From the NCBI GenBank assembly GCA_017475035.1, contig JAFVGK010000181.1, positions 1 to 50,906 on the forward strand: a stretch of 50,906 nucleotides of DNA. Direction: 5' to 3'. Below, piece by piece: positions 8,578 to 16,309 of the stretch. The first letter of the stretch is position 1. Every line of letters starts with the position of its first letter. The notes under the pieces are model-generated. The model was not told the origin of the DNA, made no database searches, and saw only the letters and a program-made list of their open reading frames with translations. The DNA is from Blautia sp. (GTDB lineage Bacteria; Bacillota; Clostridia; Lachnospirales; Lachnospiraceae). A program made the translations under genes and the position numbers.

Positions 8578-10023
8578 ATGATAAGCATAAATGACGGACG
8601 ATACATAGGCGTGGATGGCTGCAGAGGTGGCTGGATCGCCTGTATTCTGAATTACGGAGAGTTTCTCCTGGAACGATTCGATTCTTTGGAGGCATTGGTT
8701 GATCATTATCCCGAATTCGATGCATTTCTGATCGATATGGTCATTGGCCTTCGAAGCAGAGTTGATCAGATCCGCCCCGATGACCTTGCACGAAAGGAAC
8801 TGGAGTCCCGTTCTTCAACGATTTTTCCGGTACCATGCCGTCAGGCGGTTTATGCCGCTTCGGAGGAAGAACAGAAACAGGAAAACATACGGGTGCTTGG
8901 AAAAAGTCTGGCGAAACAGTCGATCAATATTATTCCAAAGATCCGTGAACTGGACGAATTTTTGATTCATCACCCGGAGTACAGGAACAGAATCCTGGAA
9001 AGCCATCCGGAACTAGGCTTTGCCAGACTGCATGGCCATGTGTTAATGACCCGCAAGAAGGAATTTCCCGGGTTTATGGAAAGAGTGAACATCCTGGGAA
9101 AATACTTTCCGGGCAAACCATTGACCGGATTATGGGAGAAGGCCAGAGAGTTCAAGTGCAATCCGGATGACCTGGTGGACGCTGTCTGCCTTGCTGTAAC
9201 GGCATCTCTGGCAGCACATAGCCTGTGTGAATCGATCCCGGAGGAGCCGGAACAGGACGAAACGGGCCTTTACATGAAGCTGACAGTCCCGAAGAAGAAC
9301 GTCGGTGCACCTGCAGATGGGAAAAAGGTGGCTGTTGTGACCGGCGGTGCGAACGGAATAGGGAAATGTATAGCTGAAGAATTCCGGAAGCAGGGAGTCA
9401 GAGTATATGTGATCGACAAGGCCGATGGAGACCACTATGTCGGAGATACCTCCGATAAAGCCGTTCTCGAGACATTTGCCGGAGAAGTGATCTGTGAGAG
9501 CGGCGGCATTGACTATCTGATCAACAATGCGCTGCCGCTGATGAAGGGCATCGACGAATGCAGCTATGAGGATTTCCAATATGCGTTTTCCGTCGGAGTT
9601 ACCGCACCCTTCTACCTGTCCAAGCTCTTTGCGCCTTATTTCCGGGAGGGAGCGTGCATCATCAATATTTCTTCCTCCCGTGACCGCATGAGCCAGCCGC
9701 AGACGGAAAGCTACACGGCAGCCAAGGGCGGTATCGCGGCACTGACGCATGCACTGGCGGCAAGTTTTTCCGGGAAGGTGCGAGTAAATTCTATCTCTCC
9801 GGGATGGATTGATACATCTTACCGCGTATATGAAGGGCCGGATGCACTGCAGCAGCCCGCCGGCCGCGTCGGAAATCCGATGGATATTGCCAATATGGTA
9901 CTCTTCCTTTGCTCGGACAAGGCAGGATTTATTACCGGTGAAAACATCTGTATCGATGGAGGTATGACAAAGCTGATGATCTATCATGATGATCACGGCT
10001 GGACTTATACACCTGAAAAATAA
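8578..10023 (+). CDS. DUF429 (RNase H-like) domain fused to a short-chain dehydrogenase
   Basis: A 481-residue two-domain protein. Residues about 8-230 match DUF429, a predicted RNase H-fold nuclease: GVDGCRGGW at the start, IDMVIGL, a PKIRELDEF segment, ESHPELGF, and a late DDLVDAVCLAV acidic helix. Residues about 249-481 are a classical NAD(P)-dependent SDR with TGGANGIG at 255-262, NNA, catalytic Ser365-367 and Tyr379-xxx-Lys383. Both halves look catalytically intact and are read through without a break. GGAG precedes the ATG by about 8 nt. The gene lies 193 bp behind res on the same strand and 40 bp before the next gene. A role in nucleotide or nucleic-acid modification tied to the restriction locus is an inference; no substrate can be named. 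Confidence 0.85.
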   Translation: MISINDGRYIGVDGCRGGWIACILNYGEFLLERFDSLEALVDHYPEFDAFLIDMVIGLRSRVDQIRPDDLARKELESRSSTIFPVPCRQAVYAASEEEQKQENIRVLGKSLAKQSINIIPKIRELDEFLIHHPEYRNRILESHPELGFARLHGHVLMTRKKEFPGFMERVNILGKYFPGKPLTGLWEKAREFKCNPDDLVDAVCLAVTASLAAHSLCESIPEEPEQDETGLYMKLTVPKKNVGAPADGKKVAVVTGGANGIGKCIAEEFRKQGVRVYVIDKADGDHYVGDTSDKAVLETFAGEVICESGGIDYLINNALPLMKGIDECSYEDFQYAFSVGVTAPFYLSKLFAPYFREGACIINISSSRDRMSQPQTESYTAAKGGIAALTHALAASFSGKVRVNSISPGWIDTSYRVYEGPDALQQPAGRVGNPMDIANMVLFLCSDKAGFITGENICIDGGMTKLMIYHDDHGWTYTPEK

Positions 10024-10063
10024 TCCGCAGGCTTTCGGTAAAACTGCTGACGGAGAGGATCAT

Positions 10064-10708
10064 ATGATTGATAGAAATACGCAGGTAAAAATAGAGTTCA
10101 GCGGCACCATACGTTCTGTCCAGCCGCGTTCCAATGTATGGCGCTACCGGCTGGATAACCGTACCCATAGTATGACAGGATACAATCTTTTCCTGTCCGG
10201 AACGGCAGAAGGCGCAGAAAAAGATTTCGCGGTTGCCATCTCTGAGAAGCAAATGATGAAATTTCATTTTCACATCGGAGACGAGATCGGGGGAACAGCC
10301 TGGACAAAGATGTATCCGAAACTGGAATATGCGGATTATTACCGCGTCGGTGGCTTGAAGAAGATTATAACTGCGCCGGATCCTGACGAGGATGCTCATG
10401 AGCCCTGGGTTGGAGAAGTGCCGGAACTGTCCGTCTATGACTGGCGGGGCTGCCGTATGCTGGACAGCCGTTCCTGGAAGGGAAAGTGCTTCACCTGCAA
10501 ATGGGCTTGTATGGCAAACGTAGCGATCGAATACAACTGGGGCATTACCCAGAAATTCCGTTTCGAGAGCTTCTGCTATGGACCGAAGAACTGTAAGCGG
10601 TACAAGATGGGAAAACCGAGGGCAGTTCCATACAAGGACTGCGGATCGGTTTACGATGAAGGCTGGTTGGATGACATCTGCACCGAGAATCGTGATGATG
10701 AAGAGTAA
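10064..10708 (+). CDS. Cysteine-rich protein of unknown function, possible OB-fold
   Basis: A 214-residue protein with no family I can name. The first ~115 residues alternate short strands (TIRSVQPRSNVWRYR, GYNLFLSG, HIGDEIGGTAWTK) in a way that suggests an OB-like beta barrel. The last 86 residues hold eight cysteines (130, 142, 145, 149, 171, 177, 193, 206), including C-x2-C-x3-C, which would suit zinc or an iron-sulphur cluster. The start at 10064 follows GAGAGGATC by a short spacer. It is 40 bp behind the DUF429-SDR gene and followed by a terminator, so the two likely form one unit. Confidence 0.7.
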   Translation: MIDRNTQVKIEFSGTIRSVQPRSNVWRYRLDNRTHSMTGYNLFLSGTAEGAEKDFAVAISEKQMMKFHFHIGDEIGGTAWTKMYPKLEYADYYRVGGLKKIITAPDPDEDAHEPWVGEVPELSVYDWRGCRMLDSRSWKGKCFTCKWACMANVAIEYNWGITQKFRFESFCYGPKNCKRYKMGKPRAVPYKDCGSVYDEGWLDDICTENRDDEE

Positions 10709-11158
10709 TAGTAAGAGGTAATGCTTGGGGATCTGACTCCGGAATGGTGGATTGGATAGATGCCTAAACCAAAAGTCGGATGATAATTTCAAAAAACTGT
10801 ATATTAATGATGATGGAGATGCCATCTGCAACAGGTCGATTCCTGAGGCAGATGGCATTTTTGCTGCCATACAATGGGTGTTAGCCGGGGATGTTGAAAT
10901 AGCGATCCTGTTATACAGGTAGACTGCTTCATAACCGGTTCACTATATTTGCCCAACGACAATTTTTTATGGCGTAGAACAACACTGCTTACGTTGGGCA
11001 AGGCTTCTCCTGATTCCGGGCAGATGGTCTGCGCCGGGAAAGGAGAATCTGAAATGGTCATGATCAGAACACATGCCAAAGGTTGCACGCCCCTAACTGC
11101 TAATTTTTTTATGAGACATACCTTTGCAAGGGAACTGTTACCTTGCTGCTTTATGGAG
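10709..11158. other. Intergenic region with terminator and inverted repeat
   Basis: Besides the terminator at 10819, this stretch holds an 8-bp inverted repeat GCCCAACG/CGTTGGGC (10951-10958 and 10992-10999). Open frames here lack ribosome-binding sites and conserved features, so I do not call a gene. Confidence 0.4.
10819..10863 (+). terminator. Terminator behind the cysteine-rich gene
   Basis: Perfect 11-bp stem ATGCCATCTGC / GCAGATGGCAT (10819-10829, 10848-10858) followed by TTTTTG. Confidence 0.8.
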
Positions 11159-11206
11159 TCCTTCCGATGGATTTTCTATAATAAAGATGAAGAAATGTCG
11201 GAAGGA
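11159..11206 (+). promoter_or_regulatory. Inverted repeat around the promoter and SD of the first XRE gene
   Basis: TCCTTCCGA (11159-11167) and TCGGAAGGA (11198-11206) form a perfect 9-bp inverted repeat. A TATAAT box (11177-11182) lies between the arms and the right arm overlaps the ribosome-binding site. It could be an operator for the XRE protein, or a hairpin hiding the SD in read-through transcripts. Confidence 0.5.
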
Positions 11207-11217
11207 GGTGGCGCCCG

Positions 11218-11586
11218 GTGAAACCCAGTTTTACAGAAGAAGAAAGAAAACAGATCGGCCGCCGCATCCGTGATTCAAGGAATGCCAAAAAGTATACGCT
11301 GGAGGATTTAGCTGAAAAGTGTGACTGCTCTTCTAAACATATCGGGGATGTGGAAAGAGGCACCGTCAGTGCTTCCTGGCCGTTGGCAGTAAAGATCGGA
11401 AAGGCATTGAATACAGGCGTAGACTACTATCTTGCTGATACCTCCGACCAGTATTTCGATATCCAGATTGATGTGGAGATCTCCAATATCCTGAAGGAAT
11501 GTGACATGGAGACCCGAATGTTGATACGTGACACCGCCAGAAGAATTGCGGAGTACGGGAAGAGGATCCAGACGAGAAAGGACTAA
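11218..11586 (+). CDS. XRE-family transcriptional regulator
   Basis: A 122-residue DNA-binding protein. An HTH_3 domain spans about residues 10-68 (IGRRIRDSRNAKKYTLEDLAEKCDCSSKHIGDVERG), followed by a helical tail probably for dimerisation. The start is GTG 11218, 9 nt after AAGGAGG. It resembles small repressors of clostridial mobile elements. The inverted repeat over its promoter suggests autoregulation. It stands between the restriction/DUF429-SDR block and a GAF-SARP regulator, so it could control either. Confidence 0.85.
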   Translation: MKPSFTEEERKQIGRRIRDSRNAKKYTLEDLAEKCDCSSKHIGDVERGTVSASWPLAVKIGKALNTGVDYYLADTSDQYFDIQIDVEISNILKECDMETRMLIRDTARRIAEYGKRIQTRKD

Positions 11587-11644
11587 GCTGATAGTAGTTG
11601 CCAATGTAAACACTTGGCAGCCACAAATACAATACGAAGGATGT

Positions 11645-11688
11645 CCGCAGGGCTGCCGGGTTACGACAAGGCAATCCTGCGGTTTTTT
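11645..11688 (+). terminator. Terminator behind the XRE gene
   Basis: CCGCAGG (11645-11651) pairs with CCTGCGG (11676-11682), followed by six T. Confidence 0.65.
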
Positions 11689-11733
11689 ATATACCCTGGA
11701 ATCTGTCGAAGTATACTGAAATGAGGTGATGGT

Positions 11734-13134
11734 ATGTTGGAAAAGATCTTTTCGTTAGGAAGGTCAAGGGAAAAACAGTCCGACGACACCACCGGTAAAT
11801 ACCGCACGATCTCGGAGGAAGAATATCAGCGGTATGTGTTTGAGGACGAGCTTTTCAAAATCATTGTGGAAACGGAAGCAGCCCTGCATAACATCGAAGA
11901 TCCCATGGAGATTGCGGTTGGTGTTATGAAGGCAGCCTGCAAATTCTATGGTGCTGACTGGTGCGGCATTCTGATAGCGGATCTCCGTTCGCAATTATGG
12001 CGTCCCGAGATGTGGTACGATGTGGAAGCCGGCCCTATGAAGGAAACCCTGTTTCATGAGTTTGAGATGACCGATGAGTTCGTCACATGGGCAGAGCACC
12101 TGGTTAGTCAGAAGCCTATGATCATCCCAGATACAGAGGCTATACGGGAAACCCATCCGAAGGAATATGAAGCATATCAAAGACTCCAGACCAGGGCGGT
12201 GATCGGCGTTCCCTTTGGACAGCATCCCCTGGGTTACATGGTCGTAAGGAATCCGATCCGCAATATTTCCCAACCTGAACCTCTTCAGCTGGCATGTTTC
12301 GTAGCTATGATGATGGTGCTGCAGAAGCGCCGGCTGGAAGCGGAGCGCCGTTATATTTCAGATGACACGCCGGATGACGGGAGGCTGAGGATACGCTATA
12401 ACACCCTCGGCCAGCACAGCATGGAAATCAATGGAAGACGCATCCGTGAGCAGGATCTGGCGCATCCTAACCGGCGTGGATGGGTGATCCTGTTATATCT
12501 GATCCTTCATAAAACACCGGTTGATCAGCTGAGCATGGCCGCAGATCTGTGGCCGGATGAGCCGGAGAAATCAGCGCGGTCAAACATCCGTCAGGCGATC
12601 TATCGCCTGCACAGTGATCTGGCCGTATATCACGACGCCAAGGTCATCGATGTGAAGTCTGGGATGCTTGAACTGCTGGATGACGTCCATATCGTTACAG
12701 ATGCGGAAGAGATGGAAAGCCTGTACCTGAAGGCAAAATCCACGGCGAATCCGGACGAGAAAGCGGAGACGCTTAAGAAGGCCTTTGAACTGTACCAGGG
12801 ACGCCTGTTTGAACTGGGAGAACTGGATATGGGCTCCTGGCTGATCCCTTATACGACACATTACAATCAGGTATTCATTGACATTGCGAGAGAACTTCTG
12901 ACCATGCTTGGGCACAGCAGGGATTATCACAGGATCATCGAGTATGCTTCCCGTGCCTTAAGCCTTGAACCGGGAATACAGGATGCCTATTACTGGATCT
13001 CGATTGCTGCCGAAGCAACCGGAAACAGCATAATGAAAGAACGCTACGATCAGATGGCCAGGGATGAACTGGCGGAGGAGGAATATCAGAAAGTACAGAA
13101 TCTGCTCGCGCTGCGAACACATATAAAAGAATAG
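11734..13134 (+). CDS. GAF-domain SARP-type transcriptional regulator
   Basis: A 466-residue regulator. Residues about 30-200 read as a GAF-like sensor (FYGADWCGILIADL ... AVIGVPFG). Residues about 220-315 form an OmpR-type winged helix as in SARP proteins (MEINGRRI ... LWPDEPEKSARSNIRQAIYRLH). Residues about 320-465 form a BTAD-type TPR domain. Such proteins activate target operons when the sensor binds a ligand or senses stress. The start has GAGGTGAT upstream. The target is unknown; the nearby defence genes and the TGTCACAG cluster just downstream are candidates. Confidence 0.75.
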   Translation: MLEKIFSLGRSREKQSDDTTGKYRTISEEEYQRYVFEDELFKIIVETEAALHNIEDPMEIAVGVMKAACKFYGADWCGILIADLRSQLWRPEMWYDVEAGPMKETLFHEFEMTDEFVTWAEHLVSQKPMIIPDTEAIRETHPKEYEAYQRLQTRAVIGVPFGQHPLGYMVVRNPIRNISQPEPLQLACFVAMMMVLQKRRLEAERRYISDDTPDDGRLRIRYNTLGQHSMEINGRRIREQDLAHPNRRGWVILLYLILHKTPVDQLSMAADLWPDEPEKSARSNIRQAIYRLHSDLAVYHDAKVIDVKSGMLELLDDVHIVTDAEEMESLYLKAKSTANPDEKAETLKKAFELYQGRLFELGELDMGSWLIPYTTHYNQVFIDIARELLTMLGHSRDYHRIIEYASRALSLEPGIQDAYYWISIAAEATGNSIMKERYDQMARDELAEEEYQKVQNLLALRTHIKE

Positions 13135-13148
13135 TGAGGGACGTAATA

Positions 13149-13194
13149 GGGGGCTGTCGGCAGTGGTTTAACCGCTGCGGCAGGCCCTTTCTTT
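13149..13194 (+). terminator. Terminator behind the GAF-SARP gene
   Basis: A long imperfect stem with GGTT/AACC at the loop and GGGGC/GCCCT at the base, then TTTCTTT. Two internal mismatches lower confidence. Confidence 0.5.
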
Positions 13195-13245
13195 GCGTTT
13201 ACAGTTTTTTGTGTGAAATACTGGTAATAAACTGAAAAAGAGTCC

Positions 13246-13359
13246 TGTCACAGGATTGTCACAGCCGTGTAACTGCGGTGTCACAGCGCGAAAAAAGATT
13301 TTGAAGATAATTTCAATGTAACAGGATTGTCACAGGCCCTGTAGCAAGCCCTGTCACAG
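13246..13359. repeat. Cluster of five TGTCACAG repeats
   Basis: TGTCACAG occurs at 13246, 13257, 13279, 13328 and 13352, all in the same orientation. The longer unit ACAGGATTGTCACAG is repeated exactly at 13250 and 13321. CTGTCACAG is itself nearly palindromic. The cluster lies in a gene-free stretch between two regulator genes and looks like iterons or a multi-site operator. Confidence 0.7.
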
Positions 13360-13448
13360 CCGCCCATTAGAGTGTGCGATGCAAAAACAACAGACAGCAT
13401 TGTATACGAAACGGACGGGTGACAGAAATTGGAACAGGCTAACCAAAC

Positions 13449-13501
13449 AGAGGCGGTTGTTTTTGCAGGAAACTGCGGAAGCGGCCGCCTCTTATTTTTT
13501 T
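13449..13501 (+). terminator. Strong terminator upstream of the second XRE gene
   Basis: AGAGGCGG (13449-13456) pairs with CCGCCTCT (13485-13492), with an inner TGCAG/CTGCG hairpin, followed by TATTTTTTT. It insulates the XRE gene from the repeat cluster, or ends an RNA made from it. Confidence 0.7.
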
Positions 13502-13553
13502 GCGCGGAAAACCGGGCAGCGGCAAAGGCCTTTTCGGGCTGCAGATGCCGATC

Positions 13554-13603
13554 TCCTCCGGTTCTGAGATTTGACCAATCAACAAATTTCAGAAATCGGA
13601 GGA
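13554..13603 (+). promoter_or_regulatory. Imperfect inverted repeat covering the SD of the second XRE gene
   Basis: TCCTCCG (13554-13560) and CGGAGGA (13597-13603) bound an imperfect repeat of about 20 bp per arm, with GATTTG/CAAATT near the loop. The right arm contains the ribosome-binding site. This repeats the arrangement at the first XRE gene. Confidence 0.5.
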
Positions 13604-13610
13604 AAGAATC

Positions 13611-13916
13611 ATGTTTGATATGAAAGCATGCGGAGCCAGGATCAAGGAACTCCGCAAGAAGAATAATGAAACGCAGGAAACCATGGCCTCCAATCTTTAC
13701 ATTTCCCAGGATCATCTCCGGAAGATCGAATCCGGAAAGAGCGGCGCCTCGATCGACCTGCTGATCGATATTTCCACATACTTTGGAGTAACCCTTGACT
13801 ATCTGATCCGGGGAAAACGTGAAGTGACCGATGCCGAGGAACGTATTCTCGCAAAGCGGAAAAAGGAGCTCCGGGACATTGCCCAGGATCTGTTTGTCAT
13901 GTCCGCGAGACTCTGA
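13611..13916 (+). CDS. XRE-family transcriptional regulator
   Basis: A 101-residue repressor-like protein. The HTH_3 domain covers about residues 8-65 (IKELRKKNNETQETMASNL ... HLRKIESGKSG), followed by a basic helical tail with AKRKKELRD. CGGAGGA lies 7 nt before the ATG. It stands alone on its transcript, downstream of a strong terminator, and likely controls the ParB-like/DUF6551 module that follows or the element's own maintenance. Confidence 0.85.
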   Translation: MFDMKACGARIKELRKKNNETQETMASNLYISQDHLRKIESGKSGASIDLLIDISTYFGVTLDYLIRGKREVTDAEERILAKRKKELRDIAQDLFVMSARL

Positions 13917-14095
13917 CAGGGCCTAAGAGGCCCGGTTAACCGTGCCTCCCGGGCTCTAACGAAGAATGGCTTTTCTTATTACACTGACTTCAGAGCAGCG
14001 AAGTTGCTGCCATGCGCACTTTGACAACTGAATATACATTTCATCAGGCACATTCTGATTCTTGATTTCCCCAGAGAGCCTAAGAGGGGTTCGCC
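13917..14095. other. Leader region, no gene seen
   Basis: Short self-complementary stretches are present (GGGCCTAAGAGGCCC at 13920-13934 and CGGTTAACCG), but no T run. It opens a 530-bp leader in front of the ParB-like gene. Confidence 0.3.
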
Positions 14096-14233
14096 ATGAT
14101 CGAACGGATACTGCAGCACTTTTTTATGACGGCAGGAATTCATCGGGAGCGGTACAAACCTACTGCAAATGCCGGGACTGCACCCGGCGGCGGCCATGAC
14201 CTGGGGAAGGGGATAATGATACTTCCGTCTTAG
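14096..14233 (+). CDS. Possible small protein in the ParB-like leader
   Basis: A 45-codon frame starts at ATG 14096 with GAGGGG 6 nt upstream. The product begins MIERILQHFFMTAG and ends in a glycine-rich, low-complexity tail. I recognise no family. The good ribosome-binding site is the only support; it may be a leader peptide rather than a functional protein. Confidence 0.35.
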   Translation: MIERILQHFFMTAGIHRERYKPTANAGTAPGGGHDLGKGIMILPS

Positions 14234-14270
14234 GGCGGCTCGGCGAGAACCGCGGAGGGGTGAGACTCCC

Positions 14271-14372
14271 ATGAGCGCAGGCAAGCAGGCCTGCCGCCTG
14301 GTGTATTTCCCATCGGACATTTTGTCCGGTTCTCCGGGGTGTCGTGGACAAATAGGAGGACGAGCATATTGA
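14271..14372 (+). CDS. Possible second leader peptide
   Basis: A 33-codon frame begins at ATG 14271, 11 nt after GAGGGG. Its stop overlaps a TTG (14369) that has its own AGGAGGA and opens a 12-codon frame. This chain of coupled mini-ORFs ends within a GGCAGGCC/GGCCTGCC hairpin. A translational leader is plausible but unproven. Confidence 0.25.
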   Translation: MSAGKQACRLVYFPSDILSGSPGCRGQIGGRAY

Positions 14373-14380
14373 AGATGAAT

Positions 14381-14429
14381 GGCAGGCCAGCTGTGCGGTC
14401 AGTATAGATTGCGGCAGCGGCCTGCCTTT
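14381..14429 (+). promoter_or_regulatory. Hairpin just before the ParB-like gene
   Basis: GGCAGGCC (14381-14388) pairs with GGCCTGCC (14419-14426), followed by TTTA. It ends a few bases before the ribosome-binding site at 14434 and could act as an attenuator. Confidence 0.4.
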
Positions 14430-14445
14430 ACACAGGAGGAACAAG

Positions 14446-15525
14446 ATGGATTTGAAGATTGATCCGGAATTTGCCGGAAAGATTCCTCCCCTCACAGACG
14501 AGGAATACCGGCAGCTGGAAGAAAACATTCTGGCAGATGGCCGGGTGATCAACCCGCTGATCGTCTGGAATGGCGTAATCGTGGACGGTCATAACCGCTA
14601 CCGGATCGTGCAGGCACACCCGGAGGTCCCGTATGACACATTTGAGAAAGATTTTCCAGACCGGTTCGCCGTGATCGCCTGGATCTGCAGGAACCAGCTG
14701 GGACGGCGGAACCTTACGCCCGAGCAGCGGAAATACCTGATTGGGAAGCAGTACGAGGCAGAGAAAGCCTCTGTGCCGAATGCAGCTGGTAAAAATCAGT
14801 TTTCTGAAGAGGTTAGTGGACAAAATGACCACCAACCTACTTCTGAAAAGACAAGCGAGAAAATTGCCAGGGAGATAGGCACAAGCGAGCGCTTTGTCCG
14901 CCGCGCAGAGGAATTTGCCCGTGGCGTGGACGCTGCCGAGGAGGCGGTTCCCGGCATGAAGCAGGAAATCCTCTCCGGCAAGCTGAAGGGAACAGACCAG
15001 GCCATCCGGGCGATTGGAAAAGCCGAGCCGGAGCGGCGTGAAGAGCTGACCAGAAAATTACAGCACCCCTCTCCCACTCCGGAAGCTCAAGGGCGGCGGC
15101 AGGAACAGTCGGATTTAGATGCGGATGGGTGCGTTGGCAGCACAAATGTCGGGGCAGACGATGCGGATGGGCATGGTGCCGGCACAAATGCCGGGTTAAA
15201 TGATGTGGATGACAGTCTGCGGGAAGTGGATGATGGTGACTCCCCTGCTGGTGCAGCCCGCCGCACAAAGGCCGAGGAGCTGCAGGCTATACAGGAGATA
15301 TCCGACAACATGCTTACCTCGGATGGGCGGGGTACTGCGGAGGACATGCTATATGAACTGCGGGACGCGCTGGAAACGCTGATTGACCGCTGGGATCTCT
15401 GTTTGAACACTTACGAAGATATTTACCGGAAAAAGAAATACCGCCGGCAGGTGAAGGCACTTGCCGAAGAAGGGGTTACATACCTGAATAAAATACGGAG
15501 GGAGTCAGACCATGAAAACGGATGA
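14446..15525 (+). CDS. ParB/sulfiredoxin-fold domain protein
   Basis: A 359-residue protein. The N-terminal ParB-like fold (about residues 15-100) contains the motif DGHNRYRI, which in this family replaces the GERR box of true ParB. An HTH-like region (about 135-165) follows. The middle (about 205-275) is an acidic, low-complexity linker with repeated GTNAG/ADDADG units. A helical C-terminus of about 75 residues completes it. The short gene overlap with the DUF6551 gene indicates one operon. ParB-fold proteins can bind DNA, hydrolyse CTP or cut DNA; there is no ParA partner here, so partition is unlikely. Confidence 0.75.
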   Translation: MDLKIDPEFAGKIPPLTDEEYRQLEENILADGRVINPLIVWNGVIVDGHNRYRIVQAHPEVPYDTFEKDFPDRFAVIAWICRNQLGRRNLTPEQRKYLIGKQYEAEKASVPNAAGKNQFSEEVSGQNDHQPTSEKTSEKIAREIGTSERFVRRAEEFARGVDAAEEAVPGMKQEILSGKLKGTDQAIRAIGKAEPERREELTRKLQHPSPTPEAQGRRQEQSDLDADGCVGSTNVGADDADGHGAGTNAGLNDVDDSLREVDDGDSPAGAARRTKAEELQAIQEISDNMLTSDGRGTAEDMLYELRDALETLIDRWDLCLNTYEDIYRKKKYRRQVKALAEEGVTYLNKIRRESDHENG

Positions 15526-16294
15526 ACTGAGCTACAGGGAAATCACATTGAACAGCCGTCAGCTGGAAGTGCCGAGGGAGGCCTACCAGAGAGAACTGAA
15601 CACAACGAGGGTTCATAAGATCGCGGCAGAGTTTGACGAGCGGATTGCGAATGAACCGAAGGTGAGCTGCCGTAACGGCCATTATTACGTGTTTGACGGC
15701 CAGCATACCATTGCCGCCAGGAAGCACAGGAACAAAGGCCGTGACCTTCCGATCAGGTGCAAGGTTTATTACGGCCTGACAGAATCCGATGAGGCGATGC
15801 TCTTCGCCCAGCAGACCGGAGCATCTGCCAATCTCACGGCAGGTTCCAAAATCCGGGCTCTGGTTTTTGCAGGTGATTCGGAAGCGACAGCCTTTTTCAA
15901 GGCGACAGAGAGTACCGGGCTGCGACTGGATTACGGACAGCAGCGTGGGAAGAAGCGGCTGGCCTGCATTGCAACGGCGTTCAAGGAATTCCATAAGGTC
16001 GGCGCGGAGCGGTATAAGGAAGCTCTTTCCATTATTCTGGAGGCATGGGATGGAGATCCGGATTCCCTTCGTTCAGAGACAGTCCAGGGCATGATCCGGT
16101 TTGTGGATCTCTATTATGGTGAATATGACCGGGAAAGGCTTATCAAGCGCTGCCGCCGTGTGGATCCGCTGATCATTTACCGGGAAGGCAAGGCGATGGC
16201 TTCCAACATGCCGGGATTCAAGAAGTATACCTATCAGGTACTGCTTACTTATAACGGCTCCAGCAAAAAGTCAGCTTTGCCGCTGAAGTTCTGA
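15512..16294 (+). CDS. DUF6551 family protein (ParB-like fold)
   Basis: A 260-residue protein. The motif YVFDGQHTIAARK near residue 70 is the hallmark of DGQHR/ParB-like domains, and LFAQQTGASANLTAGSK follows as in DUF6551. The gene overlaps the preceding ParB-like gene by 14 bp and precedes the PemK gene by 15 bp. The family is common in mobile elements of Clostridia; its activity is not established. The pairing with a second ParB-fold protein suggests a two-component DNA-handling unit, which is inference. Confidence 0.75.
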   Translation: MKTDELSYREITLNSRQLEVPREAYQRELNTTRVHKIAAEFDERIANEPKVSCRNGHYYVFDGQHTIAARKHRNKGRDLPIRCKVYYGLTESDEAMLFAQQTGASANLTAGSKIRALVFAGDSEATAFFKATESTGLRLDYGQQRGKKRLACIATAFKEFHKVGAERYKEALSIILEAWDGDPDSLRSETVQGMIRFVDLYYGEYDRERLIKRCRRVDPLIIYREGKAMASNMPGFKKYTYQVLLTYNGSSKKSALPLKF

Positions 16295-16309
16295 CGGAGG
16301 CAGACACGC

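Noticed and set aside
9130-10870. Minus-strand open frames of 288 and 312 codons
   Set aside because: They lie antisense to the DUF429-SDR and cysteine-rich genes and show no protein-like composition or family motif.
10949-11221. Plus-strand 90-codon frame before the first XRE gene
   Set aside because: No ribosome-binding site, spans an inverted repeat and the XRE promoter, and has no recognisable fold.
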